Source: DASRDZ01 sp035569495
GTDB taxonomy: Bacteria > Chloroflexota > Dormibacteria > Aeolococcales > Aeolococcaceae
Assembly (NCBI GenBank): GCA_035569495.1
Contig: DATMMX010000032.1
Location: forward strand, 49,574-113,573
Direction of reading: 5' to 3'
Length of the DNA stretch: 64,000 nt
The translations under genes and the position numbers were made by a program. Positions 8,469 through 17,515 of the stretch are shown piece by piece. Numbering within the stretch: position 1 is the first letter of the stretch; each line of letters starts with the position of its first letter. The notes beneath the pieces are model-generated. The model ran no database searches and was not told the origin of the DNA. It worked only from the letters and a program-made list of their open reading frames with translations.

Positions 8469-8984
8469 TCAGTCCTCGGGCTGCTCGTGCTCCACGCTGA
8501 GGCCGGGATGCACGCCGGAGGTGAGCTGCATCTCCACAGCCAGCTTCTGCAGCAGCGCCACCAGACTGCTGCGCTCCGCGTCGCTGAGGGTGGTGCCCAG
8601 GCTCATCTCGTGGGCGGTGGCCCGCTTCAGCGCCCGGCTCATCAGGCGCCGTCCCGCGGGTGTCACGTGGAGGGCGCGCGCTCGGCGGTCGTGGGGGTTG
8701 GCGCGGCGTTCCAGCAGCCCGCGCTCCTCGAGCTGGTCGACCAGCGCCACCATGCGGCTGGCCGGGATGCGCAGCATCTCGCCGAGCGCCTGCTGCGAGC
8801 GACCCTCCTCGCGGGCCACGAAGCGCAGCAGCAGGAAGTGGCGCGGGTCGATGCCCAGCGGCGCCAGCGCCGCGTGGAAGCGCCGCGACCCCTCGAAGCC
8901 GAGCTGGGAGAGCAGGAAGCCGAGACTGTCCAGCGGCCCGCCGCCGCCGGGCTCGATGCCGAAGCGCTCCTTGACATCAGTCAC
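8469..8984 (-). CDS. MarR-family transcriptional regulator
   Basis: The protein is 171 residues from GTG 8984. It has a winged helix-turn-helix: SQQALGEMLRIPASRMVALVDQLEERGLLERRANPHDRRARALHVTPAG (residues about 63-112) is the MarR recognition helix and wing with the conserved DRRAR motif. Flanking helices form the dimer domain. It is divergent from an MMPL exporter with about 100 bp between the starts, the classic MarR-repressor/efflux arrangement, so it probably represses both genes and is relieved by a small ligand. The ligand is unknown. Confidence 0.9.
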   Translation of the reverse strand: MTDVKERFGIEPGGGGPLDSLGFLLSQLGFEGSRRFHAALAPLGIDPRHFLLLRFVAREEGRSQQALGEMLRIPASRMVALVDQLEERGLLERRANPHDRRARALHVTPAGRRLMSRALKRATAHEMSLGTTLSDAERSSLVALLQKLAVEMQLTSGVHPGLSVEHEQPED

Positions 8985-9084
8985 CCAGCAATACTACCAT
9001 CGCACAACCATTACAGACGAAATGATTACGGGCGGCACGGCCTGACCGGACCCGCGGCCTGAGCTGAGCGCAAGGAGGTTCCCG

Positions 9085-11262
9085 ATGGCCCCGGCACGAC
9101 CCTTGACCAATCTCGACTCCTGGCCGGCCCGCCTGGCCCGCCGCATCCTGCATCACCGCCGCCTCGTCTTCGCCTTCTGGGCGGCGATCTTCGTCGCCGG
9201 CGTGGCCGGCTCGGGCGCGGTGTCCAACCGCTTCACCTTCGACTTCTCGCTGCCCGGCCAGCCCGGCTACGAGACGGCGCGGCAGATCGCCCGCACCTTC
9301 GGCAACGGCGGCGACACCGGGCCGGCGATCGCCGTGGTCACGCTGCCCCAGGGGCAGAGCGTGGCCACCAACCGGGCCATCGCCACCGCGTTCGAGCAGG
9401 TGCGCAGGGCCGAGCCGAGCGTCCGCGTCGTCGACTACGCCGCCACCCACGACGCGCGCTTCATCACCAACGACGGCCGCAGCACCTTCGGCCTGCTCTT
9501 CGAACCCATCCCCAAGACCTTCGGCGCCGACACCCTGGGCGACTCGGCTATCACCACGTTGCGCACAGCACTGCCCGACTCCAAGGTGACCCTCACCGGA
9601 TTGGAGGCGCTGCAGACCGGCGGCGACGCCAACGGCCCCGGCGTGCTGGTCGAGACGCTGATCGGCGGCGCCGGCGCGTTGGTGGTGCTGGCCATCGTCT
9701 TCGCCTCGTTCCTGGCACTGGTGCCGCTGTTGATCGCGGCGGTGTCGATCCTCACCACCCTGCTGGTGGTGCTGGGACTCACGTATCTCACCGACATCTC
9801 GTTCATCGTCGAGTTCCTGGTGTCGCTGGTCGGGCTCGGTGTGGCCATCGACTACTCGCTGCTGGTGGTGACGCGCTGGCGCGAAGAGCGCGCCCTCGGC
9901 GCCGAGAACCACGACGCGGTGATCACCGCCGTCGCCACCGCGGGACGTGCAGTGCTGCTCAGTGGACTCACCGTGGCCATCGGCTTGGTCGCGCTCATCG
10001 TCCTGCCGGTGCCGGGGCTGCGCAGCGTCGGCTTCGGCGGCATGCTGATCCCGGTGGTCTCCGTGCTGGTCAGCCTCACCCTGCTGCCCGCACTGCTCGG
10101 CGGCGTCGGGGTGCGCATGGACTGGCCGCGGCTGCGCCACGAGGCGCAGGCCAGCCGGGTGTGGTCGCGCTGGGCGCGCATGATCGTCCGCCATCGCGCC
10201 GCCGCGGCGGTGCTCGGCGCGGCCATTCTCGGCGTGCTGATCGTGCCGATCTTCAGCCTCAAGGTGGGCATGACCAGCGCCTCCGCGCAGGCGCAGAACG
10301 GCGCCGCGCACGACGCCTACGCGACGCTGCTCGACGGCGGCGTCCCCGGAGGTGTGCTGACTCCCATCGAGGTGCTGACCAGCTCCGACAGGGCGACCGC
10401 CGTGCGCGACAAGCTGGCCACGGTGCCGGGCGTCACCACCGCCTTCGTGCCCGCGGGCACGGACGGCACGCGCGCCGGGTATTCCGACGTCATCGCCCTG
10501 CCCCAGCAGGAGACGGTCAACAGCGACACGCTGGCCGTGGTCGACAGCGCCACCGCGGCGTTGAACGGACAGCCCGGTGTGGTCGGCGTCAGCGGCATCG
10601 GCGCCATCGAGACGGCCTACGGCAACGCGGTGTTCGGCAACTTCCCGCTGATGTTCACGCTGATCACCCTGGCCACGTTCGTGCTGCTGACGCGCGCCTT
10701 CCGCTCGCCGCTGCTCGCCGCCAAGGCGGTGCTGCTCAACCTGCTCTCGCTGGCGGCGACCTTCGGCCTGCTCACCTTCTTCTGGCAGCAGGGCCACGGC
10801 TCGAACCTGCTCTTCGGGATTCCCGCGACCGGCGCGATCACCTTCTGGATCCCGCTGATGATCTTCGCCTTCCTCTTCGGACTGTCGATGGACTACGAGG
10901 TGTTCATCCTCACCCGGGTCCGCGAGGAGTACGACCGCACGGGATCGACCACGTCCGCGGTGATCTCCGGGCTGGCGCGGACCGGACGCCTGGTCACCAG
11001 CGCGGCCCTGATCCTGTTCCTCGCCTTCGGCTCACTCGCCTCGGCGCCCAACACCGACATCAAGGTGCTGGCCACCGGCCTCGGCGCGGGCATCCTGCTC
11101 GACGCCACCGTGGTGCGCGCGCTGCTGGTGCCGGCGCTGGTGGCCCTGTTCGGCAGCGCCAACTGGTGGATGCCCGCCTGGGTCGAGAAGGTGCTGCGCA
11201 TCAAGCCTGCGGCCGCGCCGCCCGCGCGCATCGGTGGTGGCGAGGCCGAGACGGCCGCCTAG
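9085..11262 (+). CDS. MMPL/RND-type membrane exporter
   Basis: The protein is 725 residues with the RND/MMPL layout: helix 1 near residues 30-50, an external domain, six helices to about residue 370, a second external domain, and six more helices. Family signatures include GLGVAIDYSLLVVTRWREE and FLFGLSMDYEVFILTRVREEY, where the Asp-Tyr pairs are the proton-relay residues. MMPL proteins export lipids or hydrophobic drugs. The ATG has a strong AAGGAGG 7 bases upstream. Control is probably by the divergent MarR repressor. Substrate cannot be told. Confidence 0.9.
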   Translation: MAPARPLTNLDSWPARLARRILHHRRLVFAFWAAIFVAGVAGSGAVSNRFTFDFSLPGQPGYETARQIARTFGNGGDTGPAIAVVTLPQGQSVATNRAIATAFEQVRRAEPSVRVVDYAATHDARFITNDGRSTFGLLFEPIPKTFGADTLGDSAITTLRTALPDSKVTLTGLEALQTGGDANGPGVLVETLIGGAGALVVLAIVFASFLALVPLLIAAVSILTTLLVVLGLTYLTDISFIVEFLVSLVGLGVAIDYSLLVVTRWREERALGAENHDAVITAVATAGRAVLLSGLTVAIGLVALIVLPVPGLRSVGFGGMLIPVVSVLVSLTLLPALLGGVGVRMDWPRLRHEAQASRVWSRWARMIVRHRAAAAVLGAAILGVLIVPIFSLKVGMTSASAQAQNGAAHDAYATLLDGGVPGGVLTPIEVLTSSDRATAVRDKLATVPGVTTAFVPAGTDGTRAGYSDVIALPQQETVNSDTLAVVDSATAALNGQPGVVGVSGIGAIETAYGNAVFGNFPLMFTLITLATFVLLTRAFRSPLLAAKAVLLNLLSLAATFGLLTFFWQQGHGSNLLFGIPATGAITFWIPLMIFAFLFGLSMDYEVFILTRVREEYDRTGSTTSAVISGLARTGRLVTSAALILFLAFGSLASAPNTDIKVLATGLGAGILLDATVVRALLVPALVALFGSANWWMPAWVEKVLRIKPAAAPPARIGGGEAETAA

Positions 11263-11267
11263 GGTTA

Positions 11268-11284
11268 ACGTCTGCGGAAGACGT
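11268..11284 (+). other. Perfect inverted repeat between MMPL and phospholipase genes
   Basis: ACGTCT, 5-base spacer GCGGA, AGACGT, starting six bases after the MMPL stop. As RNA it is a 6-bp hairpin without a T run, so it is at best a weak terminator. As DNA it could be an operator for the phospholipase gene starting 37 bases later. Confidence 0.35.
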
Positions 11285-11320
11285 GCAAGGGGTTGGGCGC
11301 AGCGGCCGTCCGAAGCTGAT

Positions 11321-12862
11321 GTGGCCCAATCCCTGCTGACCCGTCGCGACCTGCTCAAGGGAGGCGCGGCGCTGGCGGGCGCGGCGCTCCTCTCCGATCC
11401 CGTGCTCCGTGCCCTCGCCGCCCCGCCCCGTGCCGGACGGCTTGAGGACATCGAGCACGTCGTCATCCTCACCCAGGAGAACCGCTCCTTCGACCACTAC
11501 TTCGGCACCTACCCGGCGGTGCGCGGCTTCGACGACCGGCACGCGCGGCCGGGTGTGTTCCGCCAGCGGTATGTCGATTCGAGCGGCGCGGCGCGCAGCG
11601 TGGTGCCGTTCCACCTCGACACCACGCAGCTCGGCGCCATGCAGACCGGGGAGTGCACCAACGACATCACCCACGGCTATGGCGACCAGCACACCTCGTG
11701 GAACAACGGTGCCATGGACCGCTGGGCGCAGGCCCACGCGGGCGACGGCGACCGCAGCTTCATGGGCTACTACCAGCGCGGCGACCTGCCCTTCTACCAC
11801 GCCCTCGCCGACGCCTTCACGCTGTGCGACGCCTACCACTGCTCGGTGATGGGCTCGACCTCGTCGAACCGCCTCTACGCGCTCACCGGCATGCTCGACC
11901 CGCTTGGCAAATACGGCGGCCCCGTGCTGAGCACGCGCAAGCTGACCGACGCCGTTCCCGCGTCGCCGGGCGGTCGCTGGGGCGTGTTCTCGCGCGACTG
12001 GATCACCTATCCCGAGCAGCTCACCGACGCGGGCGTGTCCTGGCGCTACTACGGCAATCCCGACGGCAGCTACGAGGACAACCCGATCTACCTGTTCGAG
12101 CAGTACTGGCCGCAGAACTACAGCGGTGATCCGGCGATGGCCGCGCGCGCCGCGCAGCTGCAGGCCAATCTCGCGCCGGTGTTCCCCAACGACTTCCTCC
12201 GCGACGCGGCCTTGGGGACGCTGCCGTCGGTGTCATGGCTGACCGCGGGCGTGGTGCAGTCGGAGCACCCCGCCGCCGCGCCGCACGACGGCGAGAACAT
12301 CACCAGCATCGTGGTGGGGGCGCTGATGGCCTCGCCGCTGTGGTCGAAGACCGCACTTTTTGTCACCTATGACGAAAACGGCGGCTTCTTCGACCACGTC
12401 GTACCGCCGACGCCGCCCGCCGGGACGCCGGGCGAGTTCGTCGCCGGGCACAGCGAGCCGATCGGGCTGGGCTTCAGGGTGCCGATGACGGTGGTGTCGC
12501 CGTTCAGCCGCGGCGGCTTCGTCTGCCGCGACCGCTTCGACCACACCTCGCTGCTGCGCTTCCTGGAACGACGCTTCGGGGTGCGCGCCGCCAACATCAC
12601 CGAATGGCGCCGCCACACCGTCGGCGACCTCACCGCGGCGTTCAACTTCGTCCGGCCCGATCAGTCGATCCCGCTGCTGCCGGTCGCGCCGCCCAACGAC
12701 CCGGCGCAGCACCCCGAATGCCTGACCGCCGAAACCCAGTCCGACCCCTACCCCTCGCCCGACCCCGCGCACACCCCCGCGCCGCACCAGGAGCCGGGGG
12801 CGCGCCCATCGCCGAGCGGCCTGCCTCGTGAGCACCGCGAGCGCGGGCGTCGCGAGGACTGA
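11321..12862 (+). CDS. Tat-exported phospholipase C / phosphoesterase family enzyme
   Basis: The protein is 513 residues from GTG 11321, chosen because it places the twin-arginine motif TRRDLLKGG at residue 7. A hydrophobic segment and ALAAPP cleavage region follow. The mature part has the phosphoesterase (PF04185 type) motifs: VVILTQENRSFDHYFGT near the N-terminus, the DENGGFFDHVVPP metal/catalytic loop, and IGLGFRVPMTVVSPFSRGG. Such enzymes cleave phospholipids or phosphate monoesters outside the cell, usually with metal. A close paralog is at 15849-17414. The nearest upstream signal is the dyad at 11268; a terminator-like repeat follows the stop. Confidence 0.87.
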   Translation: MAQSLLTRRDLLKGGAALAGAALLSDPVLRALAAPPRAGRLEDIEHVVILTQENRSFDHYFGTYPAVRGFDDRHARPGVFRQRYVDSSGAARSVVPFHLDTTQLGAMQTGECTNDITHGYGDQHTSWNNGAMDRWAQAHAGDGDRSFMGYYQRGDLPFYHALADAFTLCDAYHCSVMGSTSSNRLYALTGMLDPLGKYGGPVLSTRKLTDAVPASPGGRWGVFSRDWITYPEQLTDAGVSWRYYGNPDGSYEDNPIYLFEQYWPQNYSGDPAMAARAAQLQANLAPVFPNDFLRDAALGTLPSVSWLTAGVVQSEHPAAAPHDGENITSIVVGALMASPLWSKTALFVTYDENGGFFDHVVPPTPPAGTPGEFVAGHSEPIGLGFRVPMTVVSPFSRGGFVCRDRFDHTSLLRFLERRFGVRAANITEWRRHTVGDLTAAFNFVRPDQSIPLLPVAPPNDPAQHPECLTAETQSDPYPSPDPAHTPAPHQEPGARPSPSGLPREHRERGRRED

Positions 12863-12868
12863 GCGGTC

Positions 12869-12899
12869 GCGCCGCTGAGGCGCCTCCCCGTTTCTTCAC
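12869..12899 (+). terminator. Terminator-like 31-bp repeat, copy 1
   Basis: GCGCC-GCTGA-GGCGC forms a 5-bp hairpin followed by TCCCCGTTTCTTC, placed 7 bases after the phospholipase stop and in the right orientation to end it. The whole 31 bp recurs, perfectly, in inverted orientation at 21533-21563. Confidence 0.5.
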
Positions 12900-12904
12900 G
12901 AGCC

Positions 12905-13537
12905 CTACCGCAGGGTGAAGGCTCGACTGGGCGGTGATGTCCCGAGTTCCCGCCACGTCCCCGTGGCGGTGTACTGTCCGGCTGGCGCCGCCTGCGACCG
13001 CTTCGTCTCGTTGCAGAACGTGCCGCAGTCGTCCTGGCGCCATTGCTCGATGACGGGCAGATGCTGGCTCGGCTTGCTCAACAAGGCGGGGGGCGTGCCG
13101 GCGCAGGCGCCGCCGGCGACTTCCCCGAACGTGCTCCACACCTTCCCGCCGTTGGCGTCCCAGACGGTGATTTCAGGGAAGCACATTGTGGTCACGCGGC
13201 AGGTCCGGACGCCCTTGAACCGTGCGTCGAAGAGAAAGGTGACGGTGTCGGCGCTGTTGTAGCTGGATCGGTCGGGCTCCACGGACAGGCTGAGGTCGTC
13301 GGGGGAGCAGGGCGGGACCGGTGTGATGGCGGGGTTGGGAACGGTCCCACCCGCATCATCGACCCACGTCGTCCGGTGGCGGAAGACGCCTGGCGTCGCG
13401 ACCGCTCGACTCTGAGGAGAGGCCGCGCCGGGTTGGCTGGCGACAGCGTGGCGTGACGCCAGGGTTCCCGCCAGTATGGCGGCCAAAACTGCTCCGGTCG
13501 CCAGACCGATCAGACCATTTTTCCACGGGATCGTCAT
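12905..13537 (-). CDS. Secreted hypothetical protein, BsuPI-like domain
   Basis: The protein is 210 residues with an N-terminal membrane/signal segment (GLIGLATGAVLAAILAGTLA). The body has eight cysteines and a single beta-rich domain. LSLSVEPDRSSYNSADTVTF, then ITVWDANGGKVWSTF, and a closing PAGQYTATGTW strand resemble the intracellular-proteinase-inhibitor (BsuPI) fold often found in exported bacterial proteins. The match is by eye and weak. ATG 13537 has GGGAAG upstream. It lies 16 bp after the large protein at 13554-15689, probably the same operon. Confidence 0.6.
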   Translation of the reverse strand: MTIPWKNGLIGLATGAVLAAILAGTLASRHAVASQPGAASPQSRAVATPGVFRHRTTWVDDAGGTVPNPAITPVPPCSPDDLSLSVEPDRSSYNSADTVTFLFDARFKGVRTCRVTTMCFPEITVWDANGGKVWSTFGEVAGGACAGTPPALLSKPSQHLPVIEQWRQDDCGTFCNETKRSQAAPAGQYTATGTWRELGTSPPSRAFTLR

Positions 13538-13553
13538 GGTGCTTCTTCCCTTC

Positions 13554-15689
13554 CTACCGAACGAACGCGATGCCGACGAAGCGGCCACCGGTGGCGCCAC
13601 TGCTCGGCCCCGAAATGTCGCCCACGGCATAGGTGCTTCCGTTCGCATCGAGCGCCAAGGTGCCCCAGCGATCAAAGTTGAAGGCCGCACCAGTCATCGG
13701 CGCAGAGGAGTCGCACACGGCGCTGCCGAAGAACGGTGCCGGGTTGCCGGACGCACCCTGGGCGGACGCCGGAACGATGTCGCCGATGTTGCTGAACAGC
13801 CAGTAGCCATCGCCATCCGGGGACGAGCTGATGCCAATCCATGCTTCGCTGGTGGCGCCGGAACAGCTTCCGTAGGTTTGACCGAGGGCGTTGCCGAAGA
13901 AGAGGGCGTCTCCGAACGAGAACACTCCGCCGTCCTGGCCGACCAGCCAATAGCCCTGGCCGTCCGGCGTGCTGGTGATGCCCGCAACCGGCGCATTGAG
14001 CTGCTTCCCACCCATGCTGCCTAGGAACGGGGCGTTCCCGAAAGCGAAGACTCCTCCGTCAGCTCCAACCAACCAGTAGCCACCCCCGTCCGGCGTCGAG
14101 GCGATGCCGACGATGGGCGCGACAGGGCTTGTATGTTGTCCCGGCAAGCTCCCCTCGTACTGGGCTGAGCCTTTCGCGAATACCCCGCCGTCCTGCCCCA
14201 CCAGCCAGTACCCCTGGCCGGACGGATGAGCGGCGACACCCGAGATCGGTTGATTGAGCGCCGTACCACACTCGTCGCCATGCCAACTTGCATGGTTGAC
14301 TGACGTGATGCAGCCGCTGCTCGATGTGAGCCAGTAGCCGCCCTCCTGCTGCCCCGTGCACTGACCGGCCCCCTTGTCGTAGAACTCCGACCCGGTCGCG
14401 TAGCGGACGCCGGACACCAGGGTGGAATCCCAGTTGCAGACGTCCGCGATCTCTTGATTGCCAACCGTCCATCCTGATCCAAACTGCGGATCGGTGGCCG
14501 CTTCGACGATTTCGTGAGTCATGACCTCTTCGTCCGAATTCTGCGGAGACGCCGTTTCTCCGGTGACGCAGTCGGAGAAGTAGTTGCCGTTGTCGAAGTT
14601 CGGGAGGGCAACATAGGCGTATGAGGGATTGGAGTTCCAGTCGTGAAACGCGCAAACGTGCGTGCCTGTTCCGGCCGTGTTCTGGATCGAATACCCGGCT
14701 TCGGGCTCGACAACGTAAATGTGGTTGCCACTGCCGCTCCCCCAGCCCGTGATGGAGTTCACGCGGTTGATCTCGTTGATCAAGTCGTTGGCGCTGAGAG
14801 GATCGTTGAGTGCCCCGTCGTTTTGGGTATCGACGTAGCCTCCACCGTAGCTGAGGCCGCCGACGCCATACTGCGCGAGACGACCGGCATACTGACTGCC
14901 GGGGAGGTCTTGTGCCGTGGCCTTGAGTGCTGCCGGCATGGCGTCGAGCGTGTCACTGGCATACAGCGAGCCCCACAGGATGACGAACACCTGAGGCGAG
15001 GACATGACCGTCCCGCCGCTGGTGAAGTTGCAGTTGGGATCGGGACACGAGCCGCCGTCGTTGGGACCGCTGCCGGCGCCCGCACCAATCACACGCAACC
15101 ACAGGCTTCCGCTGACGTACGGGGGGTTGGCCAGCGGCGATTCAGCTTGAACCGTGTATTGGTACTCGCCCAGCTTGGTACCGATCGGGACGGCGAACGT
15201 CAGGACCTGGCCCGCGTACTGGCCGCTGCCGTTGGGCGACGACTGCGTCTCCGGCGTTCCGTTGCTGAACGTGGCCGCCGGTTCACTCGTACCGACCGGG
15301 CTGCTGGGATACAGCGCGACCGCCATCGTGACCTGTCCTTGAAATCCGTTCCAGGGGACGACGGTCAACGTGCTGGTGGTTGACAGGCCCTGCTGAACGG
15401 TGAGGAACGTCGCTGACGGGTGGATGGCATACGTCGGTTGGGTCGGGCTGAGTCCGGCGCCTCCAACACACGACCCGTCAGGCGGCAGGTTGCCGCCGGT
15501 CGGGTTGGGTGCACACTGGGACACCCACAGGTAGATGGCTGCCGAGCCGTCGGTGGCTGTTGCGCAGAGCGCCAACGCCATGACGAGCAGCGCCGCCAGG
15601 CGACGCCAGCGGAGCCATCGCCCCGGACGTCTGCGCACAACCATGTGCAGCGATACAAAGCGAAATGTACCCGCCAACTGAGGCCTCAC
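13554..15689 (-). CDS. Secreted protein: EXORDIUM-like protease-type domain plus beta-propeller repeats
   Basis: The protein is 711 residues from GTG 15689, which has GGAG 7 bases upstream; ATG 15644 is an alternative. A hydrophobic export segment (ALLVMALALCATATDGSAA) precedes a beta-sandwich region. A middle domain (residues about 210-480) has EEVMTHEIVEAATDP and, further on, NQEIADVC, the arrangement seen in plant EXORDIUM/PHI-1-like proteins and secreted bacterial relatives. The C-terminal third has about five repeats of P.G.GYWLVG.DGGVF.FG, a propeller-like repeat common in actinobacterial secreted proteins. A metal-dependent peptidase or carbohydrate-binding role is possible; the site reads HEIVE, not HEXXH. 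Confidence 0.7.
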   Translation of the reverse strand: MRPQLAGTFRFVSLHMVVRRRPGRWLRWRRLAALLVMALALCATATDGSAAIYLWVSQCAPNPTGGNLPPDGSCVGGAGLSPTQPTYAIHPSATFLTVQQGLSTTSTLTVVPWNGFQGQVTMAVALYPSSPVGTSEPAATFSNGTPETQSSPNGSGQYAGQVLTFAVPIGTKLGEYQYTVQAESPLANPPYVSGSLWLRVIGAGAGSGPNDGGSCPDPNCNFTSGGTVMSSPQVFVILWGSLYASDTLDAMPAALKATAQDLPGSQYAGRLAQYGVGGLSYGGGYVDTQNDGALNDPLSANDLINEINRVNSITGWGSGSGNHIYVVEPEAGYSIQNTAGTGTHVCAFHDWNSNPSYAYVALPNFDNGNYFSDCVTGETASPQNSDEEVMTHEIVEAATDPQFGSGWTVGNQEIADVCNWDSTLVSGVRYATGSEFYDKGAGQCTGQQEGGYWLTSSSGCITSVNHASWHGDECGTALNQPISGVAAHPSGQGYWLVGQDGGVFAKGSAQYEGSLPGQHTSPVAPIVGIASTPDGGGYWLVGADGGVFAFGNAPFLGSMGGKQLNAPVAGITSTPDGQGYWLVGQDGGVFSFGDALFFGNALGQTYGSCSGATSEAWIGISSSPDGDGYWLFSNIGDIVPASAQGASGNPAPFFGSAVCDSSAPMTGAAFNFDRWGTLALDANGSTYAVGDISGPSSGATGGRFVGIAFVR

Positions 15690-15798
15690 CGACACACTCC
15701 TTCCTGCAGTCAGGTGGCGTGTCGGTTGGTGCCCGCCCGCAACGCCGCGAGATGCGCAGGATGCAAGACGGAGATGGTGCGTGTCAAGCGTCTGAACA

Positions 15799-15815
15799 GA
15801 ACCACCGTGCGGTTC
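15799..15815 (-). promoter_or_regulatory. Dyad upstream of the 15689 gene
   Basis: GAACC, 7 bases, GGTTC, in the 160-bp gap between the two minus-strand genes. A perfect TTGACA -35 box on the minus strand lies next to it (15787-15782), but the matching -10 region (GCATCC at 17 bases) is poor. It may be a repressor or activator site for the secreted protein gene. The rest of the gap shows nothing recognisable. Confidence 0.3.
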
Positions 15816-15848
15816 GTGCAACTGACCGCCGCGTCAACAGGACTGGTT

Positions 15849-17414
15849 CTAGCTAGGGTCGCCCCTGAACCCGCGACCCCCACACACCCCGCTGGGCCGC
15901 CGCGCCCGCCCCGGCTCCTGCACCGGCATCCGCTGCGGCGAGGGCACCGGATACGGAGCCGAGGACACGCCCACCAGGTTCTGCAGCGCCCCGCCCTGGG
16001 CGCACCCCACCGCCACCGGGGCGTCACGCGTCACCGTGGCGGGCAGCGAGGGCACCGAGGCGTCGGGGCGAGCCGCGAGGTTCAGCGCCCCCGTCAGGTC
16101 GCCCACCGTCTCCCGGCGCCAGTCGCTGAGGTTGGGCACCTCGACCCCGAACCGCCGCTCCAGGAACAGCAGCGTCGAGGTGTGGTCCAGGGTGTCCGAG
16201 CAGACCAGCCCGCCGCGGCTGACCGGCGAGATCACCAGCATCGGCACCCGAAAGCCCAACCCGATCGGCCCCCGCGGCTGCGCACCGCCCGCGGTCAGCC
16301 ACTCCCCGGGCGTGCCCGGCGGCGAGGTGGGCGGGACGACGTGGTCGAAGAAGCCGCCGTTCTCGTCCCAGGTGGCCAGCAGCAGGGTCTTGGCCCACAC
16401 GTCGGGGCGCGCGGTGAGGATCTGCAGGATCTGGTGCAGGGCGTCCTCGCCGAGGCCGGGCGGGTCCGGCGGATGATCGGAGGTGGTGTCGTTGAGCTGC
16501 AGCCAGCTCACCTGGGGCAGCGAGCCGGCGAGCACGTCGCGGGCGAAGTCGCCGGGGTAGGTGGGCAGCACGCCGCGCGCGAAGAGGTCGGACTTGGGGT
16601 CCTGGTAGGCGGCGAAGAGCTGGAGGACGTTCGAGGACGAGGACTGCAGCTCGGGGTCGAGGTACTGCTTCCAGGTCACCCCCGCCGCCTCCAGGCGCTC
16701 CGGGTAGGTGGTCCAGGAGAGGCTGCCGTAGTGCTGGTAGTTGGGGTTGCTCAGCACCGGGCCGCCGTGCAGGCCCGCGGGGTCGATGGAGGCGGTCATG
16801 GCGTAGAGCCGGTTGGGGTCGGTGGGGCCGAGCACCGAGCAGTGGTAGCCGTCGCAGAGGGTGAAGGCGTCGGCCAGGGCGCGGTAGAAGGGCACGTCCT
16901 CGCGGGTGTAGTAGCCCATGGTGGCGGCGCCGTAGGGGTCGTCGGCGGCGCGGTGGACCTGGGCGAAGCGGTCCATGCGGCCGCCGTTCCAGCAGTCGTG
17001 CTGGGCGCCCCAGGCGTGGGTGATGTCCTCGGTGCAGGTCCCGTTCGGCCCCGGCGGCGGGGCGGAGGTGTCGAGGCGGAAGGGAAGCAGGCGGCCGGCC
17101 GGGGCGTCCCCGGTGTTCGAGGGGTCGGGCTGGGCGAACACGGAGCTGCCGTCGGGCAGGCGCACTGCGTGCCGGTCGGAGAAGCCGCGCACCCCGCGGT
17201 GGGTGCCGAAGTAGTGGTCGAAGGAGCGGTTCTCCTGGATCAGGATGACCACGTGCTCGATGTCGCTGAGCGAGCCGCAGCGGCGGCGCGGGGCGGCCAG
17301 GGCGCGGCCCAGCCCGAGCGGGTCGAGGCTGGCGGCGAGGGCGCCCGCGGCGAGCCCGGCGCCACCGCGCAGCACGTCGCGGCGGGAGATGCGGGAGTTG
17401 AGGAGAGGGTCCAT
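15849..17414 (-). CDS. Tat-exported phospholipase C / phosphoesterase family enzyme (paralog)
   Basis: The protein is 521 residues. ATG 17414 gives the Tat signal ISRRDVLRGGAGLAAGALAAS. Core motifs match the enzyme at 11321: VVILIQENRSFDHYFGTHRG, WDENGGFFDHVVPP and IGLGFRVPMLVISPVSRGG. It differs in inserts around residues 90-130 and in the C-terminus, so the two paralogs may act on different phospholipids or phosphoesters. It is transcribed away from uppP. It lies in a stretch rich in extracellular phosphoesterases, which suggests scavenging of phosphate from lipids. Confidence 0.87.
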   Translation of the reverse strand: MDPLLNSRISRRDVLRGGAGLAAGALAASLDPLGLGRALAAPRRRCGSLSDIEHVVILIQENRSFDHYFGTHRGVRGFSDRHAVRLPDGSSVFAQPDPSNTGDAPAGRLLPFRLDTSAPPPGPNGTCTEDITHAWGAQHDCWNGGRMDRFAQVHRAADDPYGAATMGYYTREDVPFYRALADAFTLCDGYHCSVLGPTDPNRLYAMTASIDPAGLHGGPVLSNPNYQHYGSLSWTTYPERLEAAGVTWKQYLDPELQSSSSNVLQLFAAYQDPKSDLFARGVLPTYPGDFARDVLAGSLPQVSWLQLNDTTSDHPPDPPGLGEDALHQILQILTARPDVWAKTLLLATWDENGGFFDHVVPPTSPPGTPGEWLTAGGAQPRGPIGLGFRVPMLVISPVSRGGLVCSDTLDHTSTLLFLERRFGVEVPNLSDWRRETVGDLTGALNLAARPDASVPSLPATVTRDAPVAVGCAQGGALQNLVGVSSAPYPVPSPQRMPVQEPGRARRPSGVCGGRGFRGDPS

Positions 17415-17501
17415 CGCTGAGTGCAGACGCGCGCCGCACCACCGCGCATTGCAGCCCGCGCCACCTGTTAACCGGATGCCCGCCTCGCCACCCCGCCTTG
17501 C

Positions 17502-17507
17502 TATCGT
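17502..17507 (+). promoter_or_regulatory. TATCGT -10 box, probable leaderless start of uppP
   Basis: TATCGT ends 8 bases before the GTG at 17516 and there is no purine-rich ribosome site between them. This matches the TANNNT box placed just before the start codon of leaderless genes. Confidence 0.45.
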
Positions 17508-17515
17508 GCCGACCC

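Noticed and set aside
8971..8997. TTGACA followed by a TACTAC-like box in the MarR/MMPL gap
   Set aside because: The spacer is about 15 bases and the -35 lies within the MarR coding region; it is too weak to call a promoter although MarR control is likely.
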